Of a stretch of 64,000 nucleotides of DNA, positions 48,399-57,320 are shown one piece after another. Origin of the DNA: Undibacterium sp. Its GTDB lineage: Bacteria; Pseudomonadota; Gammaproteobacteria; Burkholderiales; Burkholderiaceae. The translations under genes were made by a program, and so were the position numbers. Numbering within the stretch: position 1 is the first letter of the stretch; every line of letters starts with the position of its first letter. The notes under the pieces were generated by a model. It was not told where the DNA came from, did no database searches, and saw only the letters and a list, made by a program, of their open reading frames with translations. The stretch lies in contig JACMRF010000069.1 of assembly GCA_014376575.1 (NCBI GenBank), positions 5,227 to 69,226 of the forward strand, given 5' to 3'.

Positions 48399-49120
48399 CA
48401 GGATTATTACTTGTCGTCTTTGGTATCGTCTTTGGTCAATTGATTGAGGGCGGACATCTCTCGTCGTTGGTTCAACCGGCGGCATTTATTATTGTTGTTC
48501 TCGGAACTATCGGTGCCGTGCTGTTGCAAAGTCGCTTACCTACCTTTATGCGCGGTGTGAAAATGTTACGGTGGATCGTGACAATGCCTGAGGATTCGAT
48601 AAGAAAGAACGTTCAGGATGCATTGATTTGGAGTGTCGTTGCGCGCCGAGAAGGTTTTCTGAGTCTCGAAAGATATATGGAGTCGTCAAATGACCCATTT
48701 GTTGGAAAGGGCTTACGTTTGGTTATTGATGGGATTGATCCGTTGCAATTGAAAGAAATTCTAGAAGTGGACATCACTTTTTATGAGATGGAGCAACGAC
48801 AGGCAATAAAAATTTGGGAGGCCGCTGGAGGATATTCACCTACTATTGGTATTCTTGGTGCGGTATTAGGACTTATTCACGTGATGGAAAATCTGACGGA
48901 TCCGAGCAAGTTAGGAGGCGGTATCGCAGTCGCTTTTGTTGCAACAATTTACGGAGTTGGGTTGGCGAATTTATTTTTTCTTCCCATTAGTAATAAGTTT
49001 AAAGAAATTGTTGGTCGTGAAGTCGTTCGGCGAGAAATGCTGGCGGATATTTTTTTTAGTATTGCGCAAGGTGATAGCCCACGCATTGTTGAAGAACGTA
49101 TATCAAACCATAAAGTCTGA
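48380..49120 (+). CDS. motC: MotC, second MotA-type stator subunit
   Basis: A 246-residue MotA-family membrane protein, shorter than the MotA at 29.4 kb and of the type called MotC. Four membrane segments are seen (about 4-22, 28-46, 145-165, 177-198), with VNIFGQLIEGG-like opening GIVFGQLIEGGHLSSLVQP and GGYSPTIGILGAVLGLIHVM. The start is a GTG overlapping the fliA end by 19 bases, with GGAGAG just upstream. It is followed by motD, making a second stator unit. Confidence 0.92.
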   Translation: MDWASLAGLLLVVFGIVFGQLIEGGHLSSLVQPAAFIIVVLGTIGAVLLQSRLPTFMRGVKMLRWIVTMPEDSIRKNVQDALIWSVVARREGFLSLERYMESSNDPFVGKGLRLVIDGIDPLQLKEILEVDITFYEMEQRQAIKIWEAAGGYSPTIGILGAVLGLIHVMENLTDPSKLGGGIAVAFVATIYGVGLANLFFLPISNKFKEIVGREVVRREMLADIFFSIAQGDSPRIVEERISNHKV

Positions 49121-49137
49121 GCTCTTGGGGGCAAACT

Positions 49138-49926
49138 ATGGCAAGAAGAAAGTATGACGAAGACCCTGATAACCACGATCGCTGGTTGGTTTCATATGCC
49201 GATTTTATGACGTTATTGTTTGCTTTTTTTGTTGTTATGTATGCAATATCTTCGATCAACGAAGGAAAATACCGGGTTCTTTCCAACTCTTTAACTGGAG
49301 CTTTTGGCAAGACTTATACTGCCGTGGGCAAAATATCTGAGACACCTGCAGCGCAGTCAGTTGCGTTTGATCCACTTTCATCGGTAAAGGTTCGGGGCGG
49401 AGAGCCGCTGCGCAAGGAGCGAGAAAAAATGACTGGGATAGCAAAGGATATTCTCGTTGTCTTGGAGCCATTGGTCAGAGAAGGAAAGGTGCGCGTTACT
49501 CAAACTAGCCGCGGTGTTACGATTGAGATAAACGCAAGCGTTTTGTTTGCGCCTGGCGAAGCTAAGTTAAACGACGACTCTAACCAAGCACTTAAGGCTA
49601 TCGCTTCAGTTTTGGAGGCAGATAACCATGCTATTCAAGTCGAAGGTCATACCGATAATTTGCCAATTAAGAACCTATCATTTCCATCGAATTGGGAATT
49701 GTCCGCAGTGCGTGCCAGTACTGTCGTACGACTCTTTACTGAAAGTGGCATAGGTGAAGATCGTATGACAGCGGTAGGGCAAGGACCGAAACTTCCGGTG
49801 AGCTCAAATGAAACCCCAGAAGGAAGAGCAAGAAATAGACGTGTCGCGGTGACAATTTTAGCAATATTACCGGAGCCTATTATTGAGGTGCCAGTCAATT
49901 TAAGTGCGGGCAAAAAACGTCTTTGA
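49138..49926 (+). CDS. motD: MotD, second MotB-type stator subunit
   Basis: A 262-residue MotB-family protein. The single membrane segment (about residues 17-36) contains the proton-binding Asp22 in SYADFMTLLFAF, so this unit should also run on protons rather than needing a Na+-specific pattern. The periplasmic OmpA-like domain has IQVEGHTDNLPI and NWELSAVRASTVVRLF. The gene follows motC by 17 bases. Its 3' end is convergent with flgN, and no clear terminator lies in the 91-base gap. Confidence 0.93.
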   Translation: MARRKYDEDPDNHDRWLVSYADFMTLLFAFFVVMYAISSINEGKYRVLSNSLTGAFGKTYTAVGKISETPAAQSVAFDPLSSVKVRGGEPLRKEREKMTGIAKDILVVLEPLVREGKVRVTQTSRGVTIEINASVLFAPGEAKLNDDSNQALKAIASVLEADNHAIQVEGHTDNLPIKNLSFPSNWELSAVRASTVVRLFTESGIGEDRMTAVGQGPKLPVSSNETPEGRARNRRVAVTILAILPEPIIEVPVNLSAGKKRL

Positions 49927-50017
49927 GCAGGAATACGCAGAAACGATTACTTTTATCCGTTTGTAGTTAGAATATCGACCCAATTTAAAACAGTAAGTTT
50001 TATTGGCGCCTGCCGCT

Positions 50018-50506
50018 TTAACCGATCACGACTCTTCGTCCAGCCGCTGTATTATTTGTAGATTGACCATTTGGTCCGTACATTGACTCTGCAGGACTTT
50101 TTTGCTGAAGAATATTAAGTGCGCTCTGGTTCCGTATAAATTGACGGTTGATTAGAATTCCATTGGTACGATTATTTTCCTTAGCCTGTTCTGAAAGTAA
50201 AAGTAGTTTTGTCCAATCTTCTGCTCCAATAGTTTCTGATACTGCGTTTGCAAAGTAGTTTTGCATTCCCTCAACATCGCTAGAATATCCATTTTGACCT
50301 AGCCAAACTTTACGTTCGTGTTCTAATTTTGTCAAATCGGAGATGATTTTGCTTTTATCTTGAGTCAGTTTACTTAATTCTTCAACATTGCCGTCTATCA
50401 ATGCCAACTCTTCAAATTTTAGTACATTAGCCAAAGAAATCATCGCAGAAATCTCATTCTGTAGATATTGATGTAACTTTGGTACACTAAGGCTTGTCGA
50501 GCTCAT
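50018..50506 (-). CDS. flgN: FlgN, flagellar export chaperone
   Basis: FlgN is the cytosolic chaperone for the hook-filament junction proteins FlgK and FlgL. The 162-residue protein is helical, with the FlgN core around MISLANVLKFEELALIDGN and LTQDKSKIISDLTKLEHERK. The C-terminal tail (PAESMYGPNGQSTNNTAAGRR) is polar. The ATG is used; a TTG two codons earlier also fits. It begins eight bases after the flgM stop in the usual flgM-flgN pair. Confidence 0.88.
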   Translation of the reverse strand: MSSTSLSVPKLHQYLQNEISAMISLANVLKFEELALIDGNVEELSKLTQDKSKIISDLTKLEHERKVWLGQNGYSSDVEGMQNYFANAVSETIGAEDWTKLLLLSEQAKENNRTNGILINRQFIRNQSALNILQQKSPAESMYGPNGQSTNNTAAGRRVVIG

Positions 50507-50513
50507 AATCAAT

Positions 50514-50822
50514 TTACCGCTTTCTTGAATTCAGTAGATCTTTAACAGTTTCTAATAAGCCGTCTGCTACTTTCTCTGAGTTCACTTGGAAGCGTCCCTC
50601 GGAAATAGCTAGCTTGATAGCCTCCACTTTCTTTGTTTCAAACACCGCACCACTAGCTTGCGTGTTTTGCATTGCTTGTAACTGTGTTGACAGAGAGGAA
50701 ATTTGCACGCTATGAGAAGGCGTATTGCTTACTTCTGCCTTCTCAGGAGCTTTCTCAGTGCGAGTTTGCCCTGGTCCAATTGGAAGCCCGGCGGTTTTAT
50801 TTAGTGCGTCATCGATTTTCAC
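50514..50822 (-). CDS. flgM: FlgM, anti-sigma-28 factor
   Basis: FlgM binds FliA until the hook is complete and is then exported through the flagellum. The 102-residue product has a disordered polar N-terminal half and the conserved C-terminal helices KKVEAIKLAISEGRFQVNSEKVADGLLETV. The start codon is GTG with AAAGGG upstream. A near-consensus sigma-28 promoter lies directly upstream, so FlgM is made under the control of the factor it inhibits. Confidence 0.94.
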   Translation of the reverse strand: MKIDDALNKTAGLPIGPGQTRTEKAPEKAEVSNTPSHSVQISSLSTQLQAMQNTQASGAVFETKKVEAIKLAISEGRFQVNSEKVADGLLETVKDLLNSRKR

Positions 50823-50865
50823 AGCGGTACCCTTTCAGTCGAAACTACATATATCTACGAATTGT

Positions 50866-50892
50866 ATATCGGCTGAGTTATTTTAAACTTTA
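50866..50892 (-). promoter_or_regulatory. flgM: Sigma-28 (FliA) promoter of flgM-flgN
   Basis: On the minus strand TAAAGTTT is followed after exactly 11 bases by GCCGATAT. This matches the sigma-28 consensus TAAAGTTT-N11-GCCGATAA at all but the last base, 44 bases upstream of the flgM GTG. Confidence 0.88.
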
Positions 50893-50934
50893 ACATTGTT
50901 TGTGAAAATGATTTTTAAACATGTTTTAAGTTAA

Positions 50935-51633
50935 TTAAAAGATGATCTCAATAATGCCACCAGCTCTGGCGATTCCGCTCACGAATTGACCTGACGTTGT
51001 TTTTGCCTTAGCGACCTGTCCTTCATTCGCATTGTTTAACGCTAATGCCTCTGTTGACACCTGAAATCCAGATCCCACGCTAATTACTTTGATTGATTGT
51101 CCCTGCTGTATAACAGGAGACGTTTTTAAGGCATCCATGCGTAATGTGTTTCCTGATGCAAGTGAGACCATTAATGCTTTTCCAATCGCCTGATTCGGAT
51201 TGGTAATGACGCCATTTGGAAGTGTCGATAAATCACCACTAACTTTACGAAGATCAGATGCACTAATAATTTGCCCTTGAGACAGAGGATTTGTCGTCAC
51301 GTAGTAGTCAGCTGTTACTTGCACTTGTGCTGAGACGTAAATTGTCCACGGACTTGGTGCATTACAGCGAATACCTAAGCTGATTTTCCCCCAGGGTTTG
51401 CTACCTTGAAGCAAAAAGGCGGTCAAATTGGCACATGAGGGCAATTTCAATCTATTGTCGATTTTCCCGATAATAATGTTGATCTGTCCCGGGTGCCCCA
51501 TCGTTTGCTGCTGCAAAAACTCTTCAGCAAAACTACGCAAACTGTTCGTCTCTTGAAATTGATTTTCACGCGGCGACTGTGCCCACGCCGAACTCCAAGT
51601 GAACAGACATAACAGAGCAAGAGCAATTTTCAT
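50935..51633 (-). CDS. flgA: FlgA, P-ring assembly chaperone
   Basis: FlgA is the periplasmic chaperone for FlgI, the P-ring protein. A signal peptide (MKIALALLCLFTWSSAWA) is followed by an N-terminal domain and the C-terminal SAF domain (DYYVTTNPLSQGQIISASDL ... GKALMVSLASGNTLR, GQSIKVIS). The 232-residue length is normal. It is transcribed divergently from flgB, sharing a 188-base regulatory gap, and lies upstream of flgM with a sigma-28 promoter between. Confidence 0.93.
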   Translation of the reverse strand: MKIALALLCLFTWSSAWAQSPRENQFQETNSLRSFAEEFLQQQTMGHPGQINIIIGKIDNRLKLPSCANLTAFLLQGSKPWGKISLGIRCNAPSPWTIYVSAQVQVTADYYVTTNPLSQGQIISASDLRKVSGDLSTLPNGVITNPNQAIGKALMVSLASGNTLRMDALKTSPVIQQGQSIKVISVGSGFQVSTEALALNNANEGQVAKAKTTSGQFVSGIARAGGIIEIIF

Positions 51634-51788
51634 TTTTCAATAGTCAACGCAAAAACAATGACACCATTTTAGTCTTTGTCGTATGCCTTGAATTAGAGAA
51701 TAGATGGCTTTTTCTTCCGTTGATCCAATGATTAAAGTTGTGTTTGTCGGCCTATTATAGAAACTATCGAAAACCGTATAAATGTTCG

Positions 51789-51804
51789 GTTAAATGAATT
51801 TAAC
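51789..51804. promoter_or_regulatory. Inverted repeat just upstream of flgB
   Basis: GTTAAAT and ATTTAAC flank a two-base centre, 18 bases before the flgB ATG. It could be a leader hairpin or regulator site; the position between -10 and start codon makes an RNA role as likely as an operator. Confidence 0.3.
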
Positions 51805-51821
51805 GGAAAAGTGGAGGGATC

Positions 51822-52229
51822 ATGGTTGGTAAACTAGATGAATTTATGGGCTTTCACGAGGCGGCGCTATCCATCCGTGGACAACGTCAACAAATGCTGG
51901 CATCCAATATCGCCAATGCTGATACGCCTAATTACAAGGCGCGTGACATTGAATTTTCTGCCGCGATGAGTCATGCATTAAATCGCAGCGGTACAAGCGG
52001 TACTTCTACCGATCTGACAAAAACATCTACTTCTCACCTTAATGCACAGAATAGTGTCGGCGGCACTCCAGCGTTATATCGAACTGTAGTGCAAGGTAGT
52101 GTGGACGGAAATACAGTAGATATGGATGTTGAGCGAAATCAATTTGCCGATAACGCGATTCGTTATGAAGCGAGTCTGACAATTTTGAATATGCAAATCC
52201 GCAACATGCTTGCGGCGATACAAGGTTAA
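51822..52229 (+). CDS. flgB: FlgB, proximal rod protein
   Basis: FlgB is a proximal rod subunit joining the MS ring region. The 135-residue protein begins [20 protein letters not shown] and contains the rod/hook signature [20 protein letters not shown] and the C-terminal helix ([18 protein letters not shown], [13 protein letters not shown]). A GGAGGG ribosome-binding site precedes the ATG. It heads the flgBCDEFGHIJKL series, and flgC follows after 13 bases. Confidence 0.95.
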   Translation: MVGKLDEFMGFHEAALSIRGQRQQMLASNIANADTPNYKARDIEFSAAMSHALNRSGTSGTSTDLTKTSTSHLNAQNSVGGTPALYRTVVQGSVDGNTVDMDVERNQFADNAIRYEASLTILNMQIRNMLAAIQG

Positions 52230-52242
52230 AGGAGTACAAATC

Positions 52243-52647
52243 ATGTCGCTGTTTAATATATTTAATGTAGCGGGTTCAGCGATGAGCGCGCAAGCACAAC
52301 GGTTGAATGTGGTGTCGAGTAATCTTGCCAACGCTGATAGTGTCACTAGTTCCAACGGTCTGCCATACAAGGCAAAACAAGTTGTATTTAGTGCTGTACC
52401 TGTCGCGGGTACAGCGTCAACTGGTGTCAAAGTAAGTGAAGTGGTTGAGGATGCCACCCCGCCGAAAATGATGTACGACCCTAAACATCCGTTGGCCGAC
52501 GACAAAGGCTATGTGGCAATGCCTAATGTGAATGTGGTTGAGGAAATGGTGAATATGATCTCGGCTTCACGCTCATATCAAACCAATGTTGAGACGATGA
52601 ACGCGGCGAAAACAATGTTGATGAAAACGTTGACGCTGGGACAATAA
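52243..52647 (+). CDS. flgC: FlgC, proximal rod protein
   Basis: FlgC is a rod subunit. The signature [20 protein letters not shown] and the C-terminal [20 protein letters not shown], typical of axial proteins, are both present. The ATG lies nine bases after AAAGGAG; the frame is open 11 codons further left within flgB. The 134-residue length fits. It lies 23 bases before flgD. Confidence 0.95.
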   Translation: MSLFNIFNVAGSAMSAQAQRLNVVSSNLANADSVTSSNGLPYKAKQVVFSAVPVAGTASTGVKVSEVVEDATPPKMMYDPKHPLADDKGYVAMPNVNVVEEMVNMISASRSYQTNVETMNAAKTMLMKTLTLGQ

Positions 52648-52670
52648 ATTAAATAGAAAGAGGAATGAGC

Positions 52671-53339
52671 ATGACCGCTATTCAAACCAATACCGTTGAT
52701 CCAGCATTGCTTGCTGCAGTTAATGGGAGCAGTGCTAACAAGACCAGCACCCAAGAAGCGCAAGACCGCTTTATGACCTTATTGGTCACGCAGATGAAAA
52801 ATCAGGATCCGTTAAACCCCATGGACAATGCGGCAGTGACGAGCCAGCTCGCGCAATTATCCACCGTGTCGGGAATTGACAAACTTAACGCCTCGGTCAC
52901 CGCCATGAGTGCCAACTTTCAGGCGGCGCAAAACTTGCAGTCGGCGAACATGATTGGACACGGCGTGATTGCACCTGGTAGCGCAATAAAATTGACGGAT
53001 GGCAAAGCGATTTTCGGTATTGAGCTACCACAGGCTGCGGATAAAGTTGATGTTTCCATCAAGGACGCATCGGGTAATACGATCAGAAAAATGAGTATAG
53101 GCGTTGTGCCGGCTGGCGTAAATACAATGACTTGGGATGGTAAGACTGATAGTGGTGATACCGCAGCAAATGGTGATTACAAGTTTGAAGTGAATGCAAG
53201 TTCAGCGGAAACAAAACTCAACGCCACTTCGCTCAGTTTTGGCTTGGTGTCAAGCATTACGTCCAGCACACAGGGCGCTAAATTAAATGTTGCCAATATT
53301 GGTGACATTAGCATGGCCGACATCAGACAAATTTTTTAG
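52671..53339 (+). CDS. flgD: FlgD, hook-capping protein
   Basis: FlgD forms the scaffold cap on which FlgE polymerises and is not part of the final hook. The conserved N-terminal block QDRFMTLLVTQMKNQDPLNP is present, followed by a Tudor-like/FnIII-like hook-binding part (WDGKTDSGDTAANGDYKFEV). The ATG used lies eight bases after AGAGGA; an ATG two codons earlier is an alternative. A 285-base gap with a strong hairpin separates it from flgE. Confidence 0.94.
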   Translation: MTAIQTNTVDPALLAAVNGSSANKTSTQEAQDRFMTLLVTQMKNQDPLNPMDNAAVTSQLAQLSTVSGIDKLNASVTAMSANFQAAQNLQSANMIGHGVIAPGSAIKLTDGKAIFGIELPQAADKVDVSIKDASGNTIRKMSIGVVPAGVNTMTWDGKTDSGDTAANGDYKFEVNASSAETKLNATSLSFGLVSSITSSTQGAKLNVANIGDISMADIRQIF

Positions 53340-53423
53340 ATGCTGATTCACTCAGCCGCTATTTATCATTTAATGTGAGTTCAATTTAGCGGGTGATTAG
53401 ATTTTAAATATAGGCAGCGCCAA

Positions 53424-53484
53424 CACGCATTGTTCATGCGGGTTACAGGCCAGATAGGCTGGAAAGACGCATGGATAGTGCGTG
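53424..53484 (+). other. 61-nt hairpin element between flgD and flgE
   Basis: The 17-base arms CACGCATTGTTCATGCG and CGCATGGATAGTGCGTG pair over their whole length if three G-U pairs are allowed. Inside is a second small stem, CCAG and CTGG, around a five-base loop. The wobble pairs are only favourable in RNA read from the plus strand. There is no T tract, so it is not an ordinary terminator. It could be an RNA processing or stability element, or a remnant of a palindromic repeat. Confidence 0.55.
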
Positions 53485-53624
53485 ATAGACGTGCTCATTT
53501 TTAGTTTTTAAAATCACGCTGCGCTAGTTAAATTATCAGAAGGTGGCGTTTGTGGTTCCGTTATTGTAGTGCAGCATCGAACTATTTTGCGCTGATTCAG
53601 TAGGTTATATCAAGGAGATAAATC

Positions 53625-54965
53625 ATGGGTTTTCAACAAGGCTTAAGCGGACTGAATGCCGCGTCCAAATCGCTGGATGTGATCGGAAATAATATTTCCA
53701 ATGCCAATACGGTTGGCTTTAAATCGGCACAAGCGCAATTTTCCGACGTATTCGCCAATTCACTGAGTGGCGGCGGCGGAAGTAGCGTCGGGATTGGCGT
53801 CAAAGTTGCTGGAATTGTTCAGCAATTTACGCAAGGGAATATAAGCTCTACAAATAATCCTCTTGATATAGCGATCAATGGTTCCGGCTTTTTCAGAATG
53901 TCAAATAATGGCGCGATTACCTATTCAAGAAACGGGCAGTTTCAACTCGATAAAAACGGTGGGATTGTCAATTCGGCCGGTCTGCAATTGACGGGTTATG
54001 TCGCAGATACTAACGGTGTGTTGTCTACCGGATCAGCTGCTCCGTTGGTGATCAATACCGCAGACATTGCACCAAAAGAAACTGATATCGCTATGGCACT
54101 GTTAAATCTTGATTCGCGTGCCTTGGTTCCTGGGACGCAGCTTCCGGTAGCATCTCCTCCAGTCATCGTGCCTATCACTTTTTCAATTACCGATCCGTTG
54201 ACGTACAACAATGCTACGTCGGTTGCCGTGTTTGATAGTCTAGGAAATTCTCATGTATTGCAGACCTTCTATGTCCGTGTTGACCCAGCAACGCGAGTGC
54301 CGACCGCGCCTACGACCGCGCAATGGGATGTATTTGCTTCAGTAGATGGCGTGCTCATTACTAAAGCCGCGGTAGCACCAGCACCAGCGAACGCGATGGG
54401 TACGATTAGCTTTAACGCGCAAGGAAAACTGACAGGGGCTTCACCATCATTCGCTGCATCAGACCCTAATGCGTTGGCCATTGCTATTCCTGTTTCTTCA
54501 GGTGCAGTAAGTCCTATTTCAAACCCAACGATTAAATTTGATCTGACTGGATCTACGCAATTTGGATCAACTTTTAGTGTTAATTCTCTGAAGCAAGATG
54601 GTTATACGTCGGGTAAATTGTCTAAATTTAGTACCGGCAAAGACGGCACGATCGTAGGGAGCTATACCAACGGTAAAACCTCTGTTCTAGGACAAGTCGC
54701 GCTGGCCAATTTCACTAATCCTAACGGTCTGCAATCTTTGGGTGACAACCAGTGGACGGAAACTTCCGCATCTGGCCCATCACTGGTAGGTGGGCCAACG
54801 TCCGGAAGTTTGGGTGCGTTGACGTCCAGCGCGACTGAAGATTCCAACACTGATCTTACTGGTGATTTGGTTAATTTAATTACCGCACAAAGGATTTATC
54901 AAGCGAATGCGCAAACGATTAAGACTCAGGATCAGGTTTTACAAACCTTGGTGAATTTACGTTAA
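53625..54965 (+). CDS. flgE: FlgE, hook protein
   Basis: FlgE polymerises into the hook. The N-terminal axial signature MGFQQGLSGLNAASKSLDVI with GNNISNANTVGFKSA and the C-terminal NLITAQRIYQANAQTIKTQD helix are intact. The variable outer domains lie between (about residues 130-350) and are rich in Ala, Ser, Thr and Pro. The 446-residue length is normal. An AAGGAG ribosome-binding site precedes the ATG. Confidence 0.96.
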   Translation: MGFQQGLSGLNAASKSLDVIGNNISNANTVGFKSAQAQFSDVFANSLSGGGGSSVGIGVKVAGIVQQFTQGNISSTNNPLDIAINGSGFFRMSNNGAITYSRNGQFQLDKNGGIVNSAGLQLTGYVADTNGVLSTGSAAPLVINTADIAPKETDIAMALLNLDSRALVPGTQLPVASPPVIVPITFSITDPLTYNNATSVAVFDSLGNSHVLQTFYVRVDPATRVPTAPTTAQWDVFASVDGVLITKAAVAPAPANAMGTISFNAQGKLTGASPSFAASDPNALAIAIPVSSGAVSPISNPTIKFDLTGSTQFGSTFSVNSLKQDGYTSGKLSKFSTGKDGTIVGSYTNGKTSVLGQVALANFTNPNGLQSLGDNQWTETSASGPSLVGGPTSGSLGALTSSATEDSNTDLTGDLVNLITAQRIYQANAQTIKTQDQVLQTLVNLR

Positions 54966-55022
54966 TCATTGAATGACGAGCATACTTTTTATTAGCATGA
55001 ATGTGGCTCTAAGGAACGTGCA

Positions 55023-55763
55023 ATGGATCGCCTAATTTATACCGCAATGACCGGAGCGAAGCATATCCTGGAGCAACAGGCAACGACTTCGCATAATCTT
55101 GCCAATGCAACGACGACTGGTTTTCGCGCTCAGCTTGATTCTTTTCGTGCCGTTCCGGTTATCGGTGATGGCATGCCTACGCGTGCTTTCGTTGTAGATG
55201 CGACAGTCGGAACAGATTTTTCTACTGGAGCTCTTCAAAACACCGGGCGTGAGCTAGATGTGGCCATTCAAGGCAAGGGTTGGTTGGTCGTGCAAAAAGA
55301 CGATGGATCAGAAGCGTACACGCGTCATGGTAGTTTAAAGGTAAGTGAAAACGGTATATTGCAAACCCAAAGTGGATTGAATATTGCAGGTGATGGCGGG
55401 CCGATTACTATTCCACCTGACGTATCGATTGCGATTGCTAAAGATGGCACAGTATCGACAATTCCAACAGGATCAAAGCCCAATGGCGTTCAGGTCATTG
55501 GCCGTTTGAAAATGGTCAATCCACCAGAGGATAATTTGGTTCGTGGTGACGATGGTCTATTTAAAACGAAGGATGGTACAACCGCCGATGCTGATGCTGC
55601 TGTCAGTGTTGCTGGCGGGATGTTGGAGGGCAGTAATGTCAACATAGTGGAATCGATGGTCAGCATGATTAATTTGGCCCGTCAATTTGAAATGCAAATG
55701 AAATTGTTGACCAATGCGGAGAGTAACGCGAATAAAGCTAGTCAGATTCTGACTTTAGGTTGA
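55023..55763 (+). CDS. flgF: FlgF, proximal rod protein
   Basis: FlgF is a rod subunit related to FlgG. It starts MDRLIYTAMTGAKHILEQQA and carries HNLANATTTGFRAQLDSF and the C-terminal ESMVSMINLARQFEMQMKLL helix. The 246-residue length fits the family. An AAGGAA ribosome-binding site precedes the ATG, and flgG follows 61 bases later. Confidence 0.95.
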   Translation: MDRLIYTAMTGAKHILEQQATTSHNLANATTTGFRAQLDSFRAVPVIGDGMPTRAFVVDATVGTDFSTGALQNTGRELDVAIQGKGWLVVQKDDGSEAYTRHGSLKVSENGILQTQSGLNIAGDGGPITIPPDVSIAIAKDGTVSTIPTGSKPNGVQVIGRLKMVNPPEDNLVRGDDGLFKTKDGTTADADAAVSVAGGMLEGSNVNIVESMVSMINLARQFEMQMKLLTNAESNANKASQILTLG

Positions 55764-55824
55764 TGTGAGAAGTAGCAAAATAGAGCCAATGAGAATTTTG
55801 CGATAAACGCAAAAAGGAATAAAA

Positions 55825-56607
55825 ATGATACGTTCATTATGGATTGCCAAAACCGGCCTAGATGCGCAACAAACGCAGATGGATGTGATTACCAATAACT
55901 TGGCAAATGTCAGCACGACAGGGTTTAAGCGATCGCGGGCTGTTTTTGAGGATTTGCTGTACCAGACTATGCGTCAACCTGGTGCTCAGAGCTCTCAACA
56001 AACACAACTGCCTTCAGGCTTGCAGATCGGCACAGGTGTGCGTCCTGTCGCTACTGAACGAATTTTTACACAAGGTAATTTACAACAGACCGGCAATAGT
56101 AAGGATTTGGCTATACAAGGACAGGGGTTTTTCCAAGTATTAATGCCCGACGGTACCACTGGATACACCCGCGACGGTTCGTTTCAGACAGATAGTCAAG
56201 GCCAGATGGTGACCTCTAGCGGCTTCGTCATCCAACCAGCGATCACCATTCCGGCCAACGCACAGACGATCACAGTTGGTCGTGATGGTACTGTGTCAGT
56301 GACACAGCCAGGATCGAGTTCTCCTGTGCAAGTTGGCTCGATTCAATTGGCTACCTTTATTAATCCGGCCGGTTTGAGTTCGCTAGGTGAGAATTTGTAT
56401 GTTGAAACAGCAGCCTCTGGCAATCCCGGAACAAACACTCCAGGTACAAACGGTGCTGGTTTATTGAACCAAGCCTATGTTGAAACCTCGAATGTGAATG
56501 TCGCTGAAGAGTTAGTCAATATGATACAAACGCAACGCGCCTATGAAATTAATAGTAAAGCGATCACGACGTCGGATCAAATGCTGCAAAAGTTAAGTCA
56601 ACTTTAG
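55825..56607 (+). CDS. flgG: FlgG, distal rod protein
   Basis: FlgG forms the distal rod, the drive shaft through the P and L rings. It begins [20 protein letters not shown], with [20 protein letters not shown] and the distal-rod block [20 protein letters not shown], and ends [20 protein letters not shown]. At 260 residues it is of invariant family length. An AAAAGGA ribosome-binding site precedes the ATG. Confidence 0.97.
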   Translation: MIRSLWIAKTGLDAQQTQMDVITNNLANVSTTGFKRSRAVFEDLLYQTMRQPGAQSSQQTQLPSGLQIGTGVRPVATERIFTQGNLQQTGNSKDLAIQGQGFFQVLMPDGTTGYTRDGSFQTDSQGQMVTSSGFVIQPAITIPANAQTITVGRDGTVSVTQPGSSSPVQVGSIQLATFINPAGLSSLGENLYVETAASGNPGTNTPGTNGAGLLNQAYVETSNVNVAEELVNMIQTQRAYEINSKAITTSDQMLQKLSQL

Positions 56608-56633
56608 TCAGTGAAGAATAGGTGAGATAAGTC

Positions 56634-57299
56634 ATGAAACTAAAATCATTATTAATGTGCTTGGGCCCATTGGCGTTGGTCGGATGTGCTGTTACACCGT
56701 CACCTATCGTGTACCAACCTACGGTTGTGCATCCGCAATCGGCAAAGCCACAACGCGAAATGAATGGTGCAATTTTTCAGGCTGCATCTTATCGACCTTT
56801 GTTTGAAGACGTTAAAGCGCGCTTGGTAGGTGATATTTTGACGATTTCGATCAGTGAAAATACGTCAGCGGGAAAGGCCGCAGCGAATTCTGGAAGTAAA
56901 TCTGGAGGCGCTTCGTTCGCGGCACCTCTTGTGCTCGGATTACCTGCGGCAACTATTGCCAAAGCGGGTATTTCAACTACCTCAGCAACAAACTTTTCTG
57001 AAAAAGGTGCTGCGACAGCAAGTAACACATTTACGGGAACCATTGCGGTTACTGTCATTGACGTTTTAGCAAACGGTAATCTTTTGGTGAGTGGCGAAAA
57101 GCAAATTGCTTTCGATAAAGGTGCGGAGTTTGTCAGATTTTCTGGCGTCGTCAACCCGCATACTATTTCTGCTGCCAATGTCGTGCCTTCAACCCAAATT
57201 GCGGATGCGCGTTTTGAATACCGTTCAACTTCACATGTTGATTTGGCAGAAGCCAATTCTTTGCTGACCAGATTTTTCCTTAGCTTTTTACCAATTTAG
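56634..57299 (+). CDS. flgH: FlgH, L-ring lipoprotein
   Basis: FlgH builds the outer-membrane L ring. A lipoprotein signal peptide ends at the lipobox LVGC with Cys18 as the modified residue. The body has the family blocks LFEDVKARLVGDILTISISE, AFDKGAEFVRFSGVVNP-like (FDKGAEFVRFSGVVNPHTIS) and DARFEYRS. The 221-residue length is normal. flgI follows 21 bases after the stop. Confidence 0.95.
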   Translation: MKLKSLLMCLGPLALVGCAVTPSPIVYQPTVVHPQSAKPQREMNGAIFQAASYRPLFEDVKARLVGDILTISISENTSAGKAAANSGSKSGGASFAAPLVLGLPAATIAKAGISTTSATNFSEKGAATASNTFTGTIAVTVIDVLANGNLLVSGEKQIAFDKGAEFVRFSGVVNPHTISAANVVPSTQIADARFEYRSTSHVDLAEANSLLTRFFLSFLPI

Positions 57300-57320
57300 T
57301 GATAAATAAAGTTGATATTA

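Noticed and set aside
51728..51760. Sigma-28-like sequence upstream of flgB (TAAAGTTG ... GCCTATTA)
   Set aside because: Spacing is only nine bases and the -10 core CGAT is missing.
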